Source: Phycisphaerales bacterium
Lineage (GTDB): Bacteria > Planctomycetota > Phycisphaerae > Phycisphaerales > UBA1924
Assembly: GCA_020847175.1 (NCBI GenBank)
Contig: JADLCM010000039.1
Coordinates: forward strand, 62,001-126,000
Length of the DNA: 64,000 bases
Reading direction: 5' to 3'
This document shows, one piece after another, positions 23,544-34,644 of this stretch (the stretch's first letter is position 1; each line of letters starts with the position of its first letter). Below the pieces are notes generated by a model. That model was not told the origin of the DNA. It worked only from the letters and a program-made list of their open reading frames with translations, and made no database searches. Position numbers and translations under genes: made by a program.

Positions 23544-24173
23544 ATGCTGACGCGTCTTGCAGGGAGGCTGGCGGGCATCGAGGGCAATGCGCTGACCGTG
23601 GAGGTTGGCGCGGGGCTCGCGGCGGAGGTGCTTGTGCCCGCGTACCTGGCGGAGCGGCTCGCGCCTGACGTGGGGGCCGGCGTTGCGCTGTACACGGTGA
23701 TGTACCTGGAAAGCCAGGGTCAGGGGACGAGCTTCCTGGTGCGGCTGCTCGGCTTCGCCTCGGCGTCAGACCGGGCGTTCTTCAACCTGTTCACGACGGT
23801 CAAGGGGATCGGCAACAAGCGGGCGCTGCGCGCGATGGCGGCGGAGCCGGGCACGATCGCGCGTGCCGTGCGCGACCGCGATACACGCACGCTCCAGCAA
23901 CTGCCCGAGATCGGCAAGCGCATGGCGGAGACGATCATCGCGGAGCTCTCGGGCAAGGTGGATGCCTGGGTGGGTGAGGATCGGGAGCCGTCGCGGCGGA
24001 CCGAGGTCAAGGGGGGCCTGTCGGGGGCCGCGCTGGAGGCGATCGCGGCGCTGGTCGCGCTGGGCGAAAGCGAGACCGACGCCGAGAAACTGGTGCGCCG
24101 CGCGCTCACCAGGCCGGGCATGGGTGACTCTGCGGATGCCCTGGTGGCGGGGGCGCTCGGCGCACGGGGGTGA
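23544..24173 (+). CDS. ruvA: Holliday junction branch migration protein RuvA
   Basis: The 209-residue protein has the three RuvA domains. An OB-fold comes first (LTRLAGRLAGIEGNALTVEV). Tandem helix-hairpin-helix motifs follow (FNLFTTVKGIGNKRALRAM and LQQLPEIGKRMAETIIAEL). The small C-terminal domain that contacts RuvB ends the chain (ALEAIAALVALGESETDAEKLVRRAL). RuvA tetramers bind four-way junctions and target RuvB for branch migration during recombination. Neither ruvB nor ruvC is adjacent here, so the operon is split. The start lies 7 bases after a TACGCT box. Confidence 0.96.
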   Translation: MLTRLAGRLAGIEGNALTVEVGAGLAAEVLVPAYLAERLAPDVGAGVALYTVMYLESQGQGTSFLVRLLGFASASDRAFFNLFTTVKGIGNKRALRAMAAEPGTIARAVRDRDTRTLQQLPEIGKRMAETIIAELSGKVDAWVGEDREPSRRTEVKGGLSGAALEAIAALVALGESETDAEKLVRRALTRPGMGDSADALVAGALGARG

Positions 24174-24487
24174 GGGGCCGAACCGGCTGCGGGGGCGCGT
24201 GGAGCGATGAGCGAGCGACCGGGCCCGTGCCGGGTGGTCCAAACCCGCCGGGACTGCCGCTCCGCTGGTGTGCGGAAGGTCCAGTCGAGCCTTGGGGAGT
24301 TCGAATGAACCCACGAAGACCTCCAGCGCCGAAGTCGGTCGGGGCACGGCATCTGAGCGCACTGCATCGTGGTGTGATGCCGAGGCTATCCTGAGTCCTG
24401 CGCACGCGGTCGGCGCGCATCGTCGCGGATTCTTGCGCGAGGTCTTTCCCTTTCGCGATTGCCACGCCGGCACGCATGTTCGCTTCG
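24174..24487 (+). other. Intergenic stretch between ruvA and ligA with no recognised gene
   Basis: The two flanking genes converge on this 314-base interval. Short open frames occur but none has a start signal or protein-like sequence. I looked for a tRNA, SRP RNA or RNase P RNA and found no matching conserved segments. No strong terminator with a U-tract is visible. Confidence 0.5.
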
Positions 24488-27587
<3,100 letters not shown>

Positions 27588-27613
27588 CGCGGAGAGGCTG
27601 AGGTGACGGGAAG

Positions 27614-27653
27614 CCGAAGCGCCAAAGAACCAAGTGGCCAAGGAATCAAAGAG
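27614..27653 (+). repeat. Octamer tandem repeat (CCAARGAA-like), 5 degenerate units
   Basis: Consecutive 8-base units read CCGAAGCG, CCAAAGAA, CCAAGTGG, CCAAGGAA and TCAAAGAG. The array lies between folD and an ABC-2 permease. It has the same 8-base period as the arrays near 9501 and 43685 but another consensus. Confidence 0.55.
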
Positions 27654-27708
27654 CCGGATAGGCTGCCGCGCTTCAATGCGCGCCTTCCGCGGTTCCTTCG
27701 TTTGACCC

Positions 27709-27714
27709 TACCAT
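27709..27714 (+). promoter_or_regulatory. Putative -10 element TACCAT for the ABC-2 permease
   Basis: TACCAT ends 7 bases before ATG 27722. An earlier ATG (27713) overlaps this box. Confidence 0.5.
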
Positions 27715-27721
27715 GTCCCCC

Positions 27722-29545
27722 ATGCCTCCGATTGTGCGATGGCTGCTGCAACTCGGGCCGCTCAACCCCATCGCGGTGCGCCTCGTGCACAACGGATCAC
27801 GCCGCCAGAGGCATTTCTACATCCGCGCCACGTACCTCGCGGTGCTGATCCTGCTCCTGCTGTGGGCGCTCATCTCGCAGACGCGCGGCGGGGGGGATGA
27901 CTACCGGGCCCTGGCCAAGGCGGGCGCCAACAGTTTCACCTGGATCGCCTACGTGCAGGTCGGCCTGATCTGCATCCTCGCCCCCGTGTTCATGGCGGGC
28001 GCCGTGGGGCAGGAAGCGGACCCCAAGACGTGGGACATTCTCCTCAGCACCCCCCTCACACCGGCCCAGATCGTGCTGGGCAACCTGGGGGGCCGGTTGT
28101 TCTTTGTGCTGGCGCTCCTGGTCGCGAGCCTGCCGCTCTTTGCGATCACGCAGTACTTCGGCGGGGTCCCGGGGTCGTCGATCCTGCGGAGTTACCTGAT
28201 CGCGGCCTGCGCGGCGGGCCTGGTGGGGGCCATCGCCATCAGCCTCTCCGTGAGCCGCCTGGTGGGTCGCCGGGCCGTTTTTGCGTTCTACGTCGCGGTG
28301 GTGAGCTACCTCGCCCTGACGCTCGCGGTGGACGCGTGGTTGCAGCGGTCCGGGGCGGGGGTGACCGTCATGACCGCGCTCAACCCGTTTCTGGCGCTGC
28401 GGGCGCTCCTGAATCCGTCGGGGTACCCGGCTGCGCCGACCGGGGCGCCGTGGATGCTCCGCGAGCCCGTGGACGCCTGGTGCTGGGGCAGCCTGGTGCT
28501 CGCGGTCGTGCTCGTGGTCGCCAGCGCCTGCACGGTGCGGCTCGGGGGGCTTCAGGGGCTGCTCGCCCGGACCGGCGGCGTGCCGTGGTACCGGCGCGTT
28601 TTCGGGCTGGGGGCCGCGGGCGCTGAGCACCGCCCGCCGAGGCACGTGTGGCACAACCCGATCGCCTGGCGCGAGGCCGCGGCCCGCAACGCGACGCTCG
28701 GACGCATCGCGGCGCGCTGGAGCTTCATCGGGCTCGGGGCCGCGATGTCCATCGGTATCGTGGTGATGTATCACGTGGGCACGCTCGATCATGCGTCGTT
28801 CCGGTTCGTGCTCCTCTCGGTGGTGTGGGGCGAACTGGCGGTGCTGACCCTCGTGACCATCAACATGGCGGCCACGGCGATCACGCGCGAGCGCGAAGAT
28901 GGCACGCTGGACCTCCTCCTCACGACGCCCATCACGCCGGGGATGTACCTCTCGGGCAAACTCCGCGGGCTCATCGCCTACCTCCTGCCGATGATCGCCG
29001 TGCCCGCGGGCACGATGCTGCTCGCGGGGTTCTATGTGGCGCTGGCAGGCGCGGCCCGCGAGGGGGGCGTGCGCGTGACCGAGCAGGTGGGCACGGGCGC
29101 CCTCGAGATGCCCGTGGTGCTGCCGGAGGCGGCGCTCTCCGTACCGCTCGTCAGCATGGGGTTCATCGCGCTGGCGGCGATGATCGGGCTGGCCTGGAGC
29201 CTCAAGAGCCGGGGCACGCTGAGCGCGGTCATCACGTCCTTCGCCATCGTCATCGTGATCGGCGGCACGCTCGGACTCTGCGGGTACAAGTCGGCGCTCG
29301 AGATCGAGTACATCGGGCCGTTCTTGGCCGGGCTTAGCCCGGCCTCGCTGGTCTTCGCCGCGGCGCAGCCGGGCGAAGCGCTGGCCACCAGCGTAACCGC
29401 GGGCTCGGCCACGAACGCCCGGATCGCGCTCTTCATCGGGGCGCTGGTCGCGACGGCGGCGTGCGTGGGGGCGATCTACGCGATCCACCTGAGCATGGTG
29501 CGCACGTTTGACTTCACCACCCGCAAGCTCGCGGGGGGGCGCTGA
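27722..29545 (+). CDS. Double-length ABC-2-type transporter permease
   Basis: The 607-residue membrane protein has about 12 hydrophobic segments and an internal duplication. EADPKTWDILLSTPLTPAQI near residue 100 and EREDGTLDLLLTTPITPGMY near 400 are the same cytoplasmic coupling-loop signature of ABC-2 permeases, each followed by LGNLGGRL or SGKLRGLI. One polypeptide thus supplies both membrane halves of the transporter. An ATP-binding subunit would be required but none is adjacent. The ATG at 27722 is preferred because TACCAT at 27709-27714 sits 7 bases upstream. The substrate is unknown; related proteins serve in drug, polysaccharide or gliding-type exporters. A PIG-L deacetylase follows 32 bases later under its own apparent promoter. 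Confidence 0.88.
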   Translation: MPPIVRWLLQLGPLNPIAVRLVHNGSRRQRHFYIRATYLAVLILLLLWALISQTRGGGDDYRALAKAGANSFTWIAYVQVGLICILAPVFMAGAVGQEADPKTWDILLSTPLTPAQIVLGNLGGRLFFVLALLVASLPLFAITQYFGGVPGSSILRSYLIAACAAGLVGAIAISLSVSRLVGRRAVFAFYVAVVSYLALTLAVDAWLQRSGAGVTVMTALNPFLALRALLNPSGYPAAPTGAPWMLREPVDAWCWGSLVLAVVLVVASACTVRLGGLQGLLARTGGVPWYRRVFGLGAAGAEHRPPRHVWHNPIAWREAAARNATLGRIAARWSFIGLGAAMSIGIVVMYHVGTLDHASFRFVLLSVVWGELAVLTLVTINMAATAITREREDGTLDLLLTTPITPGMYLSGKLRGLIAYLLPMIAVPAGTMLLAGFYVALAGAAREGGVRVTEQVGTGALEMPVVLPEAALSVPLVSMGFIALAAMIGLAWSLKSRGTLSAVITSFAIVIVIGGTLGLCGYKSALEIEYIGPFLAGLSPASLVFAAAQPGEALATSVTAGSATNARIALFIGALVATAACVGAIYAIHLSMVRTFDFTTRKLAGGR

Positions 29546-29566
29546 TCGCCGCGCGCCGCCCCGACG

Positions 29567-29572
29567 TACGCT
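29567..29572 (+). promoter_or_regulatory. Putative -10 element TACGCT for the PIG-L deacetylase
   Basis: TACGCT ends 5 bases before ATG 29578. No Shine-Dalgarno sequence is present. Confidence 0.5.
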
Positions 29573-29577
29573 CCCGC

Positions 29578-30297
29578 ATGGCCCGCATCCTCGTCATCGG
29601 CCCGCACCCGGACGACGCCGAACTCGGCATGGGCGCGACCATCGCCCTGCTGGCCTCGCAGGGGCACACGCTGCTCCTCGCCGACATGACCGACGGCGAG
29701 CCCACCCCCTTCGGCGACCCCGCCACGCGTGCCGCCGAGGCCCGCCAGGCGTGCGAAGAACTGAGCCTGTCGCACCGGCCCCTGAAGCGAGTGAACCTCG
29801 GGTTGCCCAATCGGCGCGTGGAGCACTCGCTCGCTTCGCGGCATTGCGTCGCGGGGCTCATCCGGGCCTTTCAGGCCGAGATCATCTTCTGTCCGCACGG
29901 CGACGATGCCCACCCCGATCACGTCGCCACGACCCGAATCGTCGAAGACGCCCGCTTCGACGCCAAGCTCTCCAAGGTGGACATGCCCGTGCCGCCCGGC
30001 TTTGACGCGGTCGGCACGCCCTGCCATGCCCGGCGCGTGATCTGGTACTACGCCTCGCACCTGCGCGCCGTGCCCGAGCCCACGTTCATCATGGACGTCT
30101 CCAACTTCGTAGGGGCCAAGATGCGCGCGATCCGCGCCTACCGCTCGCAGTTCGAGGCCAACCCCGCCAATCGATCGATTCCGGGCTGGATCGAAGCCTC
30201 GCTCACCTACTTCGGGTCGCGCATCGGCACATCCGCGGGCGAACCCTTCTTCTGCCGCGAGGCGCTGGGGCTCACCGGGCTGACCGGCATGATCTGA
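29578..30297 (+). CDS. PIG-L family deacetylase, BshB1-like
   Basis: The 239-residue protein has the PIG-L/LmbE metal site: GPHPDDAELGMG (His10, Asp13) and CPHGDDAHPDH (His112, His115). The fold and the segments ADMTDGEPTPFG, LGLPNRRV and YRSQFEANP match BshB1. BshB1 deacetylates GlcNAc-malate in bacillithiol synthesis and can also act on thiol conjugates. The bshA and bshC genes are not in the window, so a role in bacillithiol is inference, and another N-acetyl-glucosaminyl substrate is possible. The protein is cytoplasmic. It probably starts a leaderless transcript. Confidence 0.88.
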   Translation: MARILVIGPHPDDAELGMGATIALLASQGHTLLLADMTDGEPTPFGDPATRAAEARQACEELSLSHRPLKRVNLGLPNRRVEHSLASRHCVAGLIRAFQAEIIFCPHGDDAHPDHVATTRIVEDARFDAKLSKVDMPVPPGFDAVGTPCHARRVIWYYASHLRAVPEPTFIMDVSNFVGAKMRAIRAYRSQFEANPANRSIPGWIEASLTYFGSRIGTSAGEPFFCREALGLTGLTGMI

Positions 30298-30322
30298 GCA
30301 GGCGCGGCCCCCGGTTGGCCCG

Positions 30323-31684
30323 TCAATGCATCGCCAGGGCCGCGCTCGTCACCATCGACTGCCCCTGCGCATCGACCGCGCCGGCGTAGTTGATGAACTC
30401 GACGGTCTGCGGCCGGGCGAGTTTCAGCGCGGCGACGAGGTTTCCGATCGAGCACCAGCGCGTCGGGTTCTGCTGCCAGGCCATCGCAGTGACGAGATCG
30501 TCAGGGCGATTCTCGCGCACGTGCTGGAGCATCTCCTGGTCATGCTGCACGATCTTGTTGCGGAAGGCTTTGGACGCGTCCGTCTCCGCAGAAGGACTCT
30601 CCCGGTCGCCGAAGGCCGGCCCGGCGTGGCTCAGATCCGCCGAGGCGACGATGAGGGAGCGCCCGGGGAGCGCCGCCAGCGTCTGCTCCATCGCCTGCAG
30701 GAAGGCATCCAGCGCCAGTCCCTGCCCGTCGTAGCTCTCACCGCTATTCACGCTCGGGTCGTGAATCAGCGCCCCGAAGACCGGCACGCCCCGGCCGGCG
30801 CTGTCCACGCCGAACACGTGGTGAATCCAGGGCATCTGGAGCTCGATCGAGTGCTCGCGCTCGTGATCGAACCGGTGCGCGAAGGCCCGCTCCGCGTTGG
30901 ACCCGAGGGCCCGCCGGAGCCCCTCGACCAGCGCACGGTCAACTTCGCTCGTGCCCAGCGGGCTCGTGAAGCCCTTGTCGCAGCAGCACACGCCCGTCGC
31001 CTCACCGAAATGGTTCGTGCCCAGGATTACGATGCGGTCCGGACGCTCGCCCCGGGGCAGCGAGCCCCAGGCCGTCGCGTAGTTGGGCCAGCCGCGCGGA
31101 TAGTCGAGGTGCGGCACGACAATCGCCCTGGGCAGCGCCGCCATCGGCTCGCGCTTCAGGCGCTCCATGGCATCCTTGATCCACAACTCGAAGACCTCCG
31201 GCATCCGCGAGGCCCCGACCTCGTAGCGCTTGTCCTCGGGGGGTTCCGGCTCGCCCTTCTTCAGGGCCAGCGCCTCGGCGAAGGCCGCCGTCGATCCGGG
31301 CGGCAGGTTGGGTTGGCTGTCGAAGGCCCGGTGCATCTCCGCCTTCATGGCCTCGAACGCAGGGCCGAAGAGCAGCCCCGCGTCATCAAGCTGGGCGACA
31401 AACTGCTCAAGGAAACCCCGGGTCAGGCCCCGCCCGACCTGCGTCACAATCTCCTCCACCGAGCGCGAGCCGTCCATCAGCGGCAGGATCGCCTGCGCCG
31501 CGGGCACGGTCGCGACGAGCTTGTCCGAAACCTGGCGCGCATCGGCGAGCCCCAGCATGGGCACTTCCTTGCCCTCGGGGGAGCGGGCCTGGAGCGGAAA
31601 GCCCCGCAAGGGTCGGACATGGGGCTTCTGCTGGTGGGGGGCGCCCGGGTCAAACGCCGGGGCCTGCGGCGCGGGGTTGGTCAT
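30323..31684 (-). CDS. Memo-like (AmmeMemoRadiSam system protein B) with N-terminal helical domain
   Basis: The C-terminal ~290 residues of this 453-residue protein are a Memo domain. Signatures are AIVVPHLDYPRGWPNYATAW, RIVILGTNHFGEA, HEREHSIELQMPWIHHVFG and LIVASADLSHAGPAFGD. Together they give the metal-binding histidines of the dioxygenase-like Memo fold. The N-terminal ~150 residues resemble a PqqD-like winged domain (ILPLMDGSRSVEEIVTQVG, FVAQLDDAGLLFGPAFE). Such domains bind peptides or act as recognition elements. Memo often occurs with AMMECR1 and a radical-SAM protein, but neither is found here. ATG 31684 has a TACACT box 5 bases upstream. The reaction is unknown. Confidence 0.85.
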   Translation of the reverse strand: MTNPAPQAPAFDPGAPHQQKPHVRPLRGFPLQARSPEGKEVPMLGLADARQVSDKLVATVPAAQAILPLMDGSRSVEEIVTQVGRGLTRGFLEQFVAQLDDAGLLFGPAFEAMKAEMHRAFDSQPNLPPGSTAAFAEALALKKGEPEPPEDKRYEVGASRMPEVFELWIKDAMERLKREPMAALPRAIVVPHLDYPRGWPNYATAWGSLPRGERPDRIVILGTNHFGEATGVCCCDKGFTSPLGTSEVDRALVEGLRRALGSNAERAFAHRFDHEREHSIELQMPWIHHVFGVDSAGRGVPVFGALIHDPSVNSGESYDGQGLALDAFLQAMEQTLAALPGRSLIVASADLSHAGPAFGDRESPSAETDASKAFRNKIVQHDQEMLQHVRENRPDDLVTAMAWQQNPTRWCSIGNLVAALKLARPQTVEFINYAGAVDAQGQSMVTSAALAMH

Positions 31685-31689
31685 GGATA

Positions 31690-31695
31690 AGTGTA
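31690..31695 (-). promoter_or_regulatory. Putative -10 element TACACT for the Memo-like gene
   Basis: On the minus strand TACACT ends 5 bases before ATG 31684. A TAGACT at 31759-31764 on the plus strand may serve the divergent gene at 31825. Confidence 0.5.
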
Positions 31696-31824
31696 GGAAG
31701 GACAAGCCCCGATTCCGGCCTGCGCGCGCATTCGTTTGGTTCTCGCGGGGGCCGGGCCTAGACTTCCTTCCTGCCTTCGGCGTCGGCGGTGGGCCGACCT
31801 CGGGAGCAGACCGCGAGACTGCCC

Positions 31825-32133
31825 ATGAACTTCACGCCCGGCTCAACCATCCGCTGCACCGTCAACTCCGTGCCCGTGGCCAAGGGTCCGTACGAGACGC
31901 TTGAGCGGCTCATGCGCCGTGACCCCTCCGCCGCCAAGGCGCTGCGCCGAAGCCAGAAGGCCCGTCGTCAGACAACCACCACCAAGGGCCGCGGCGGGCG
32001 CGTGTGGTACCAGCGCCAGCAGTGCGGCAAGATCGTCAAGGTCCGTTCCGGCCAGACTTGGAGCATGACGTACACCCCGGACATCGCCCCGGACCTCCGC
32101 AGCGTCGAGTCGTACCTCAGCATCTCGGCCTAA
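31825..32133 (+). CDS. Small basic protein, 102 aa, unknown function
   Basis: The product is Lys/Arg-rich and lacks a signal peptide. It opens MNFTPGSTIRCTVNSVPVAK, has a helical KALRRSQKARRQTTTTKGRG stretch and closes with a Trp-containing beta region (WYQRQQCGKIVKVRSGQTWS). The pattern suggests a nucleic-acid-binding or ribosome-associated protein, but no family is recognised. A TAGACT at 31759-31764 could be its -10 element, giving a leader of about 55 bases. It may be co-transcribed with the copper-binding-like lipoprotein that begins 30 bases downstream. Confidence 0.7.
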   Translation: MNFTPGSTIRCTVNSVPVAKGPYETLERLMRRDPSAAKALRRSQKARRQTTTTKGRGGRVWYQRQQCGKIVKVRSGQTWSMTYTPDIAPDLRSVESYLSISA

Positions 32134-32163
32134 CGCCGCGCCCCGGCGGCACGGATCGTCGCC

Positions 32164-32919
32164 ATGTCATTCCGCCGATTCAGCGTGATCTGGCTCGCGG
32201 GCATGATGGCCCTCGGGGCCTTTGTGGCGTGTTCGCGCAAGCCCGAGCCCGCGAAGGCCCTGGAGCCGTGGGACGAAGGCCCGCCCGCGCAGGTGTACAC
32301 CCTGCGCGGACAGGTTGAACGCCTCGCGGATGCCTCCGGCCCCATGAAGATCCACCACGAACCGATTCACGCGTTTGTCAACCGCGCGGGCGAGATCGTG
32401 GGCATGAACGCCATGGTCATGGACTTTCCCGATCTCTTCGACGACTCCGCCGCCGGCCTGCACAAGGGCGCGAAGGTGGAGTTCAGCCTGGAGGTCTACT
32501 GGCCCAAGGGCTCTCCCCGCTGGCGAGCCGGCGCCTTCAAGGTGCTCGACGATGCCACCGAACTCGACTTCGGCAAGGCCGACCCGGCCTCGCTGGCACA
32601 CGACTACACCGTGCGCGGCGTCATCGCCGAACTCCCCGACCCCGCCAAGCCCATGAGCAGTTTCCGCGTTCGGCACGAGGCGATCGACGACTTCCGCAAC
32701 AAGGAAGGCGCGCGCGTGGGCATGAACGCCATGACCATGAGCTTCGATGCGCTCGCCCCTGGCGTGACGCTCGACGGCCTCGCCGTGGGCGACAAGGTGC
32801 GGTTCACCATTCGAGTCACCTACGGCCCCGACGGGCCGCGCTACCCCGTGACGGCCATTGAGAAACTCGATCCGGCCGTCGAGCTTGAGTTTCGGCGCGC
32901 CCAGCCTCCGAAGGACTGA
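32164..32919 (+). CDS. Lipoprotein with two CusF-like copper-binding domains
   Basis: The 251-residue lipoprotein has a signal ending GAFVACS (Cys23). Two homologous domains of about 90 residues follow. Each has the pattern YTxRGxV/I..L.dp..pm..f.v.HEpI..F.n..G..vGMNAMxMdF. In domain 1 the core is HHEPIHAF then GMNAMVMDF; in domain 2 it is RHEAIDDF then GMNAMTMSF. The His plus M-x-M arrangement resembles the Cu(I)/Ag(I) site of CusF and the copper-handling domains found at the ends of efflux systems. Binding of Cu(I) is inference, and no efflux pump is adjacent. The Yellow-like lipoprotein follows 46 bases later. Confidence 0.8.
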   Translation: MSFRRFSVIWLAGMMALGAFVACSRKPEPAKALEPWDEGPPAQVYTLRGQVERLADASGPMKIHHEPIHAFVNRAGEIVGMNAMVMDFPDLFDDSAAGLHKGAKVEFSLEVYWPKGSPRWRAGAFKVLDDATELDFGKADPASLAHDYTVRGVIAELPDPAKPMSSFRVRHEAIDDFRNKEGARVGMNAMTMSFDALAPGVTLDGLAVGDKVRFTIRVTYGPDGPRYPVTAIEKLDPAVELEFRRAQPPKD

Positions 32920-32965
32920 CCCTTCGCAGCCCGCGCCCCGAAGCCTCGCACACGCACCCTTCACG

Positions 32966-34102
32966 ATGGAGAACCGCATGGCCCGGCCCTTCGCCCCTGC
33001 CCTGCTGGCGGCCCTGGTGAGCTCGCTCCTCGGCTGCGCCTCGACGCCGGATTCGCCCAAGGAGCCGCCGCTCGCGGCGGGTGAACTGCGCAGCGTCGCG
33101 ACCTCGCCCGAGCACCAGTGGACGGGGCTGGCCGTGAGCGCCCGGGGCCGCATCTTCGTGAGTTATCCGCGCTGGTTCGGCCCCCACGAACTGTCCGTCG
33201 CCGAGATTCTGCCCGGGGGTGAACTCCGCGCGTTCCCCGACACCACATGGAACAGCTGGACCCCGGAACAGGGCACCCAGCCCCGCGAGCAGTTCGCGTG
33301 TGTGCAGGCGGTCTTCGTGGATGGCCGCGATCGGCTGTGGATCCTCGATTCCGGCGCGCCCAAGTTCGAGGGCCCCATCGAAGGCGGCCCCAAACTCGTG
33401 CAGGTTGACCTGGAGCGCAACCGCGTCGCCCGGGTCTATCGCTTTGATCGCGAGATCACCCCGCCGGGGGCGTACCTCAACGACCTCCGCATCGACATGC
33501 GCGGCGGGCACGCCGTCATCACCGACTCGGGCCTCGGCGGGCTCGTGGTGCTCCATCTCGCCAGCGGGCGCGCCCACCGCGTGCTGGCCGGGCACCCCAG
33601 CACGCTCGCCGACCCCGACGTGCACCTCGAGGTCGAAGGCGTGCCGCTGGTCTCTCCTGCGGGTGATCCGGTGCGCGTGCAGGCCGACGGCATCGCGATG
33701 GACGCCAGGGGCGAGTGGGTCTACTACCAGGCGCTCACGGCGCGCCGTCTGTATCGTGTCCCGGTCGCGCTCCTCATCGAGCCCAACGTCCGTGCCGACA
33801 TCCTCGCTCGGGCGGTGGAAGACCTCGGGCCGACCGTGGCGACCGACGGCATGGAGATGGATGCGTCGGGCAATATCTACTTTGCCGCCTTCGAGCGAGG
33901 CGCTGTGCTCGTCCGCAGGCCGGACGGCACCATCGAGCACCTCTGCTCCGGCCCCGAAGTCTCCTGGCCCGACACCCTGGTTGTGCGCGGGGGCGAACTG
34001 TGGTTCACGACCGCGCGGATCCACGAGGGGCCGCCCTTCGGCCCGGGCATCCGGGGCCCCTACGGCGTGTGGAGGACCGCCCTGCCGGGCCCGGCCCGCT
34101 GA
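32966..34102 (+). CDS. Yellow/major-royal-jelly-like beta-propeller lipoprotein
   Basis: The 378-residue lipoprotein has a lipobox LLGCAS (Cys24) and then a six-bladed propeller-type repeat pattern. Family signatures are LAVSARGRIFVSYPRW, LWILDSGAP, LNDLRIDMRGGHAVITDSG, GIAMDARGEWVYYQALTARRLYRV and ATDGMEMDASGNIYFAAFERG. These match the major royal jelly protein/Yellow family, whose bacterial members are poorly characterised. Insect homologues bind small ligands such as biogenic amines. A second ATG (32978) is possible. It follows the copper-binding-like lipoprotein and is probably in the same transcript. A pairing of the two in the periplasm is inference. Confidence 0.85.
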   Translation: MENRMARPFAPALLAALVSSLLGCASTPDSPKEPPLAAGELRSVATSPEHQWTGLAVSARGRIFVSYPRWFGPHELSVAEILPGGELRAFPDTTWNSWTPEQGTQPREQFACVQAVFVDGRDRLWILDSGAPKFEGPIEGGPKLVQVDLERNRVARVYRFDREITPPGAYLNDLRIDMRGGHAVITDSGLGGLVVLHLASGRAHRVLAGHPSTLADPDVHLEVEGVPLVSPAGDPVRVQADGIAMDARGEWVYYQALTARRLYRVPVALLIEPNVRADILARAVEDLGPTVATDGMEMDASGNIYFAAFERGAVLVRRPDGTIEHLCSGPEVSWPDTLVVRGGELWFTTARIHEGPPFGPGIRGPYGVWRTALPGPAR

Positions 34103-34117
34103 ACTCCCCGTCCGGCC

Positions 34118-34447
34118 TCAGAAGCCCTTCTTGCTCTTTGAGGCCACCTTGCCCCCCTCGATGACGAGGATGATGCTCTTGTCGCCCTCGGTCCAGACGT
34201 AGGTCTGGCGTTTGTCGTTGGCGCTCCCGGAGCCCTCGACGATCCCGCTCGCGCCGATCGAGGTGCCCGAGGCGTCCTGGCGCTCGCCCGCGCCGAGCAG
34301 GCCCTCGACGTCGCTGAGCGACATGCCGACGGTGATCTTGTCGTAGTTCTCGCTGTCAACGCCCCCGCCGCAGGAGGCGAGAAGCAGGCAGGAGCCGAGC
34401 ATGACCGCCGCGAGCGGGCGTCGGCACGAGGGTGAGCGTCCAAACAT
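34118..34447 (-). CDS. Small BamE/SmpA-like lipoprotein
   Basis: The 109-residue product has a lipoprotein signal ending LLLASC (Cys26). Its domain begins YDKITVGMSLSDVEGLLGAG, the recurring BamE/SmpA/OmlA-like motif (Y..I..GMs..eV..llG.p), followed by a beta-hairpin ending WTEGDKSIILVIEGGKVASK. Such domains stabilise outer-membrane assembly complexes or bind beta-lactamase inhibitor-like partners, and here the target is unknown. GGAGG 6 bases before the ATG is a strong ribosome binding site. A TAGACT further upstream (about 34472) is a possible -10 element. Confidence 0.8.
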   Translation of the reverse strand: MFGRSPSCRRPLAAVMLGSCLLLASCGGGVDSENYDKITVGMSLSDVEGLLGAGERQDASGTSIGASGIVEGSGSANDKRQTYVWTEGDKSIILVIEGGKVASKSKKGF

Positions 34448-34644
34448 GGTGCGCCTCCGGGTTCGGGGGCCAGTCTACCTTCTCGGTCTCTCCCGGGCGA
34501 AGCGCCTCCCGGCGGACGTGACCAGGTCCGCGCGGGTGTTGATGTGGTCATCGATGCGGACACGGGCGTCCGAGAACGGCCCGCGGCCCCCGCGCCCGGA
34601 GACTCCCGCTCCGGTTGTTTCATCGGGGGCCCGAAACAGAACGC

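Noticed and set aside
24174-24487. A possible structured RNA or tRNA in the ruvA-ligA gap (GTTCGAAT-like segment near 24298)
   Set aside because: The flanking bases do not pair into a T arm, and no acceptor or anticodon stem can be formed.
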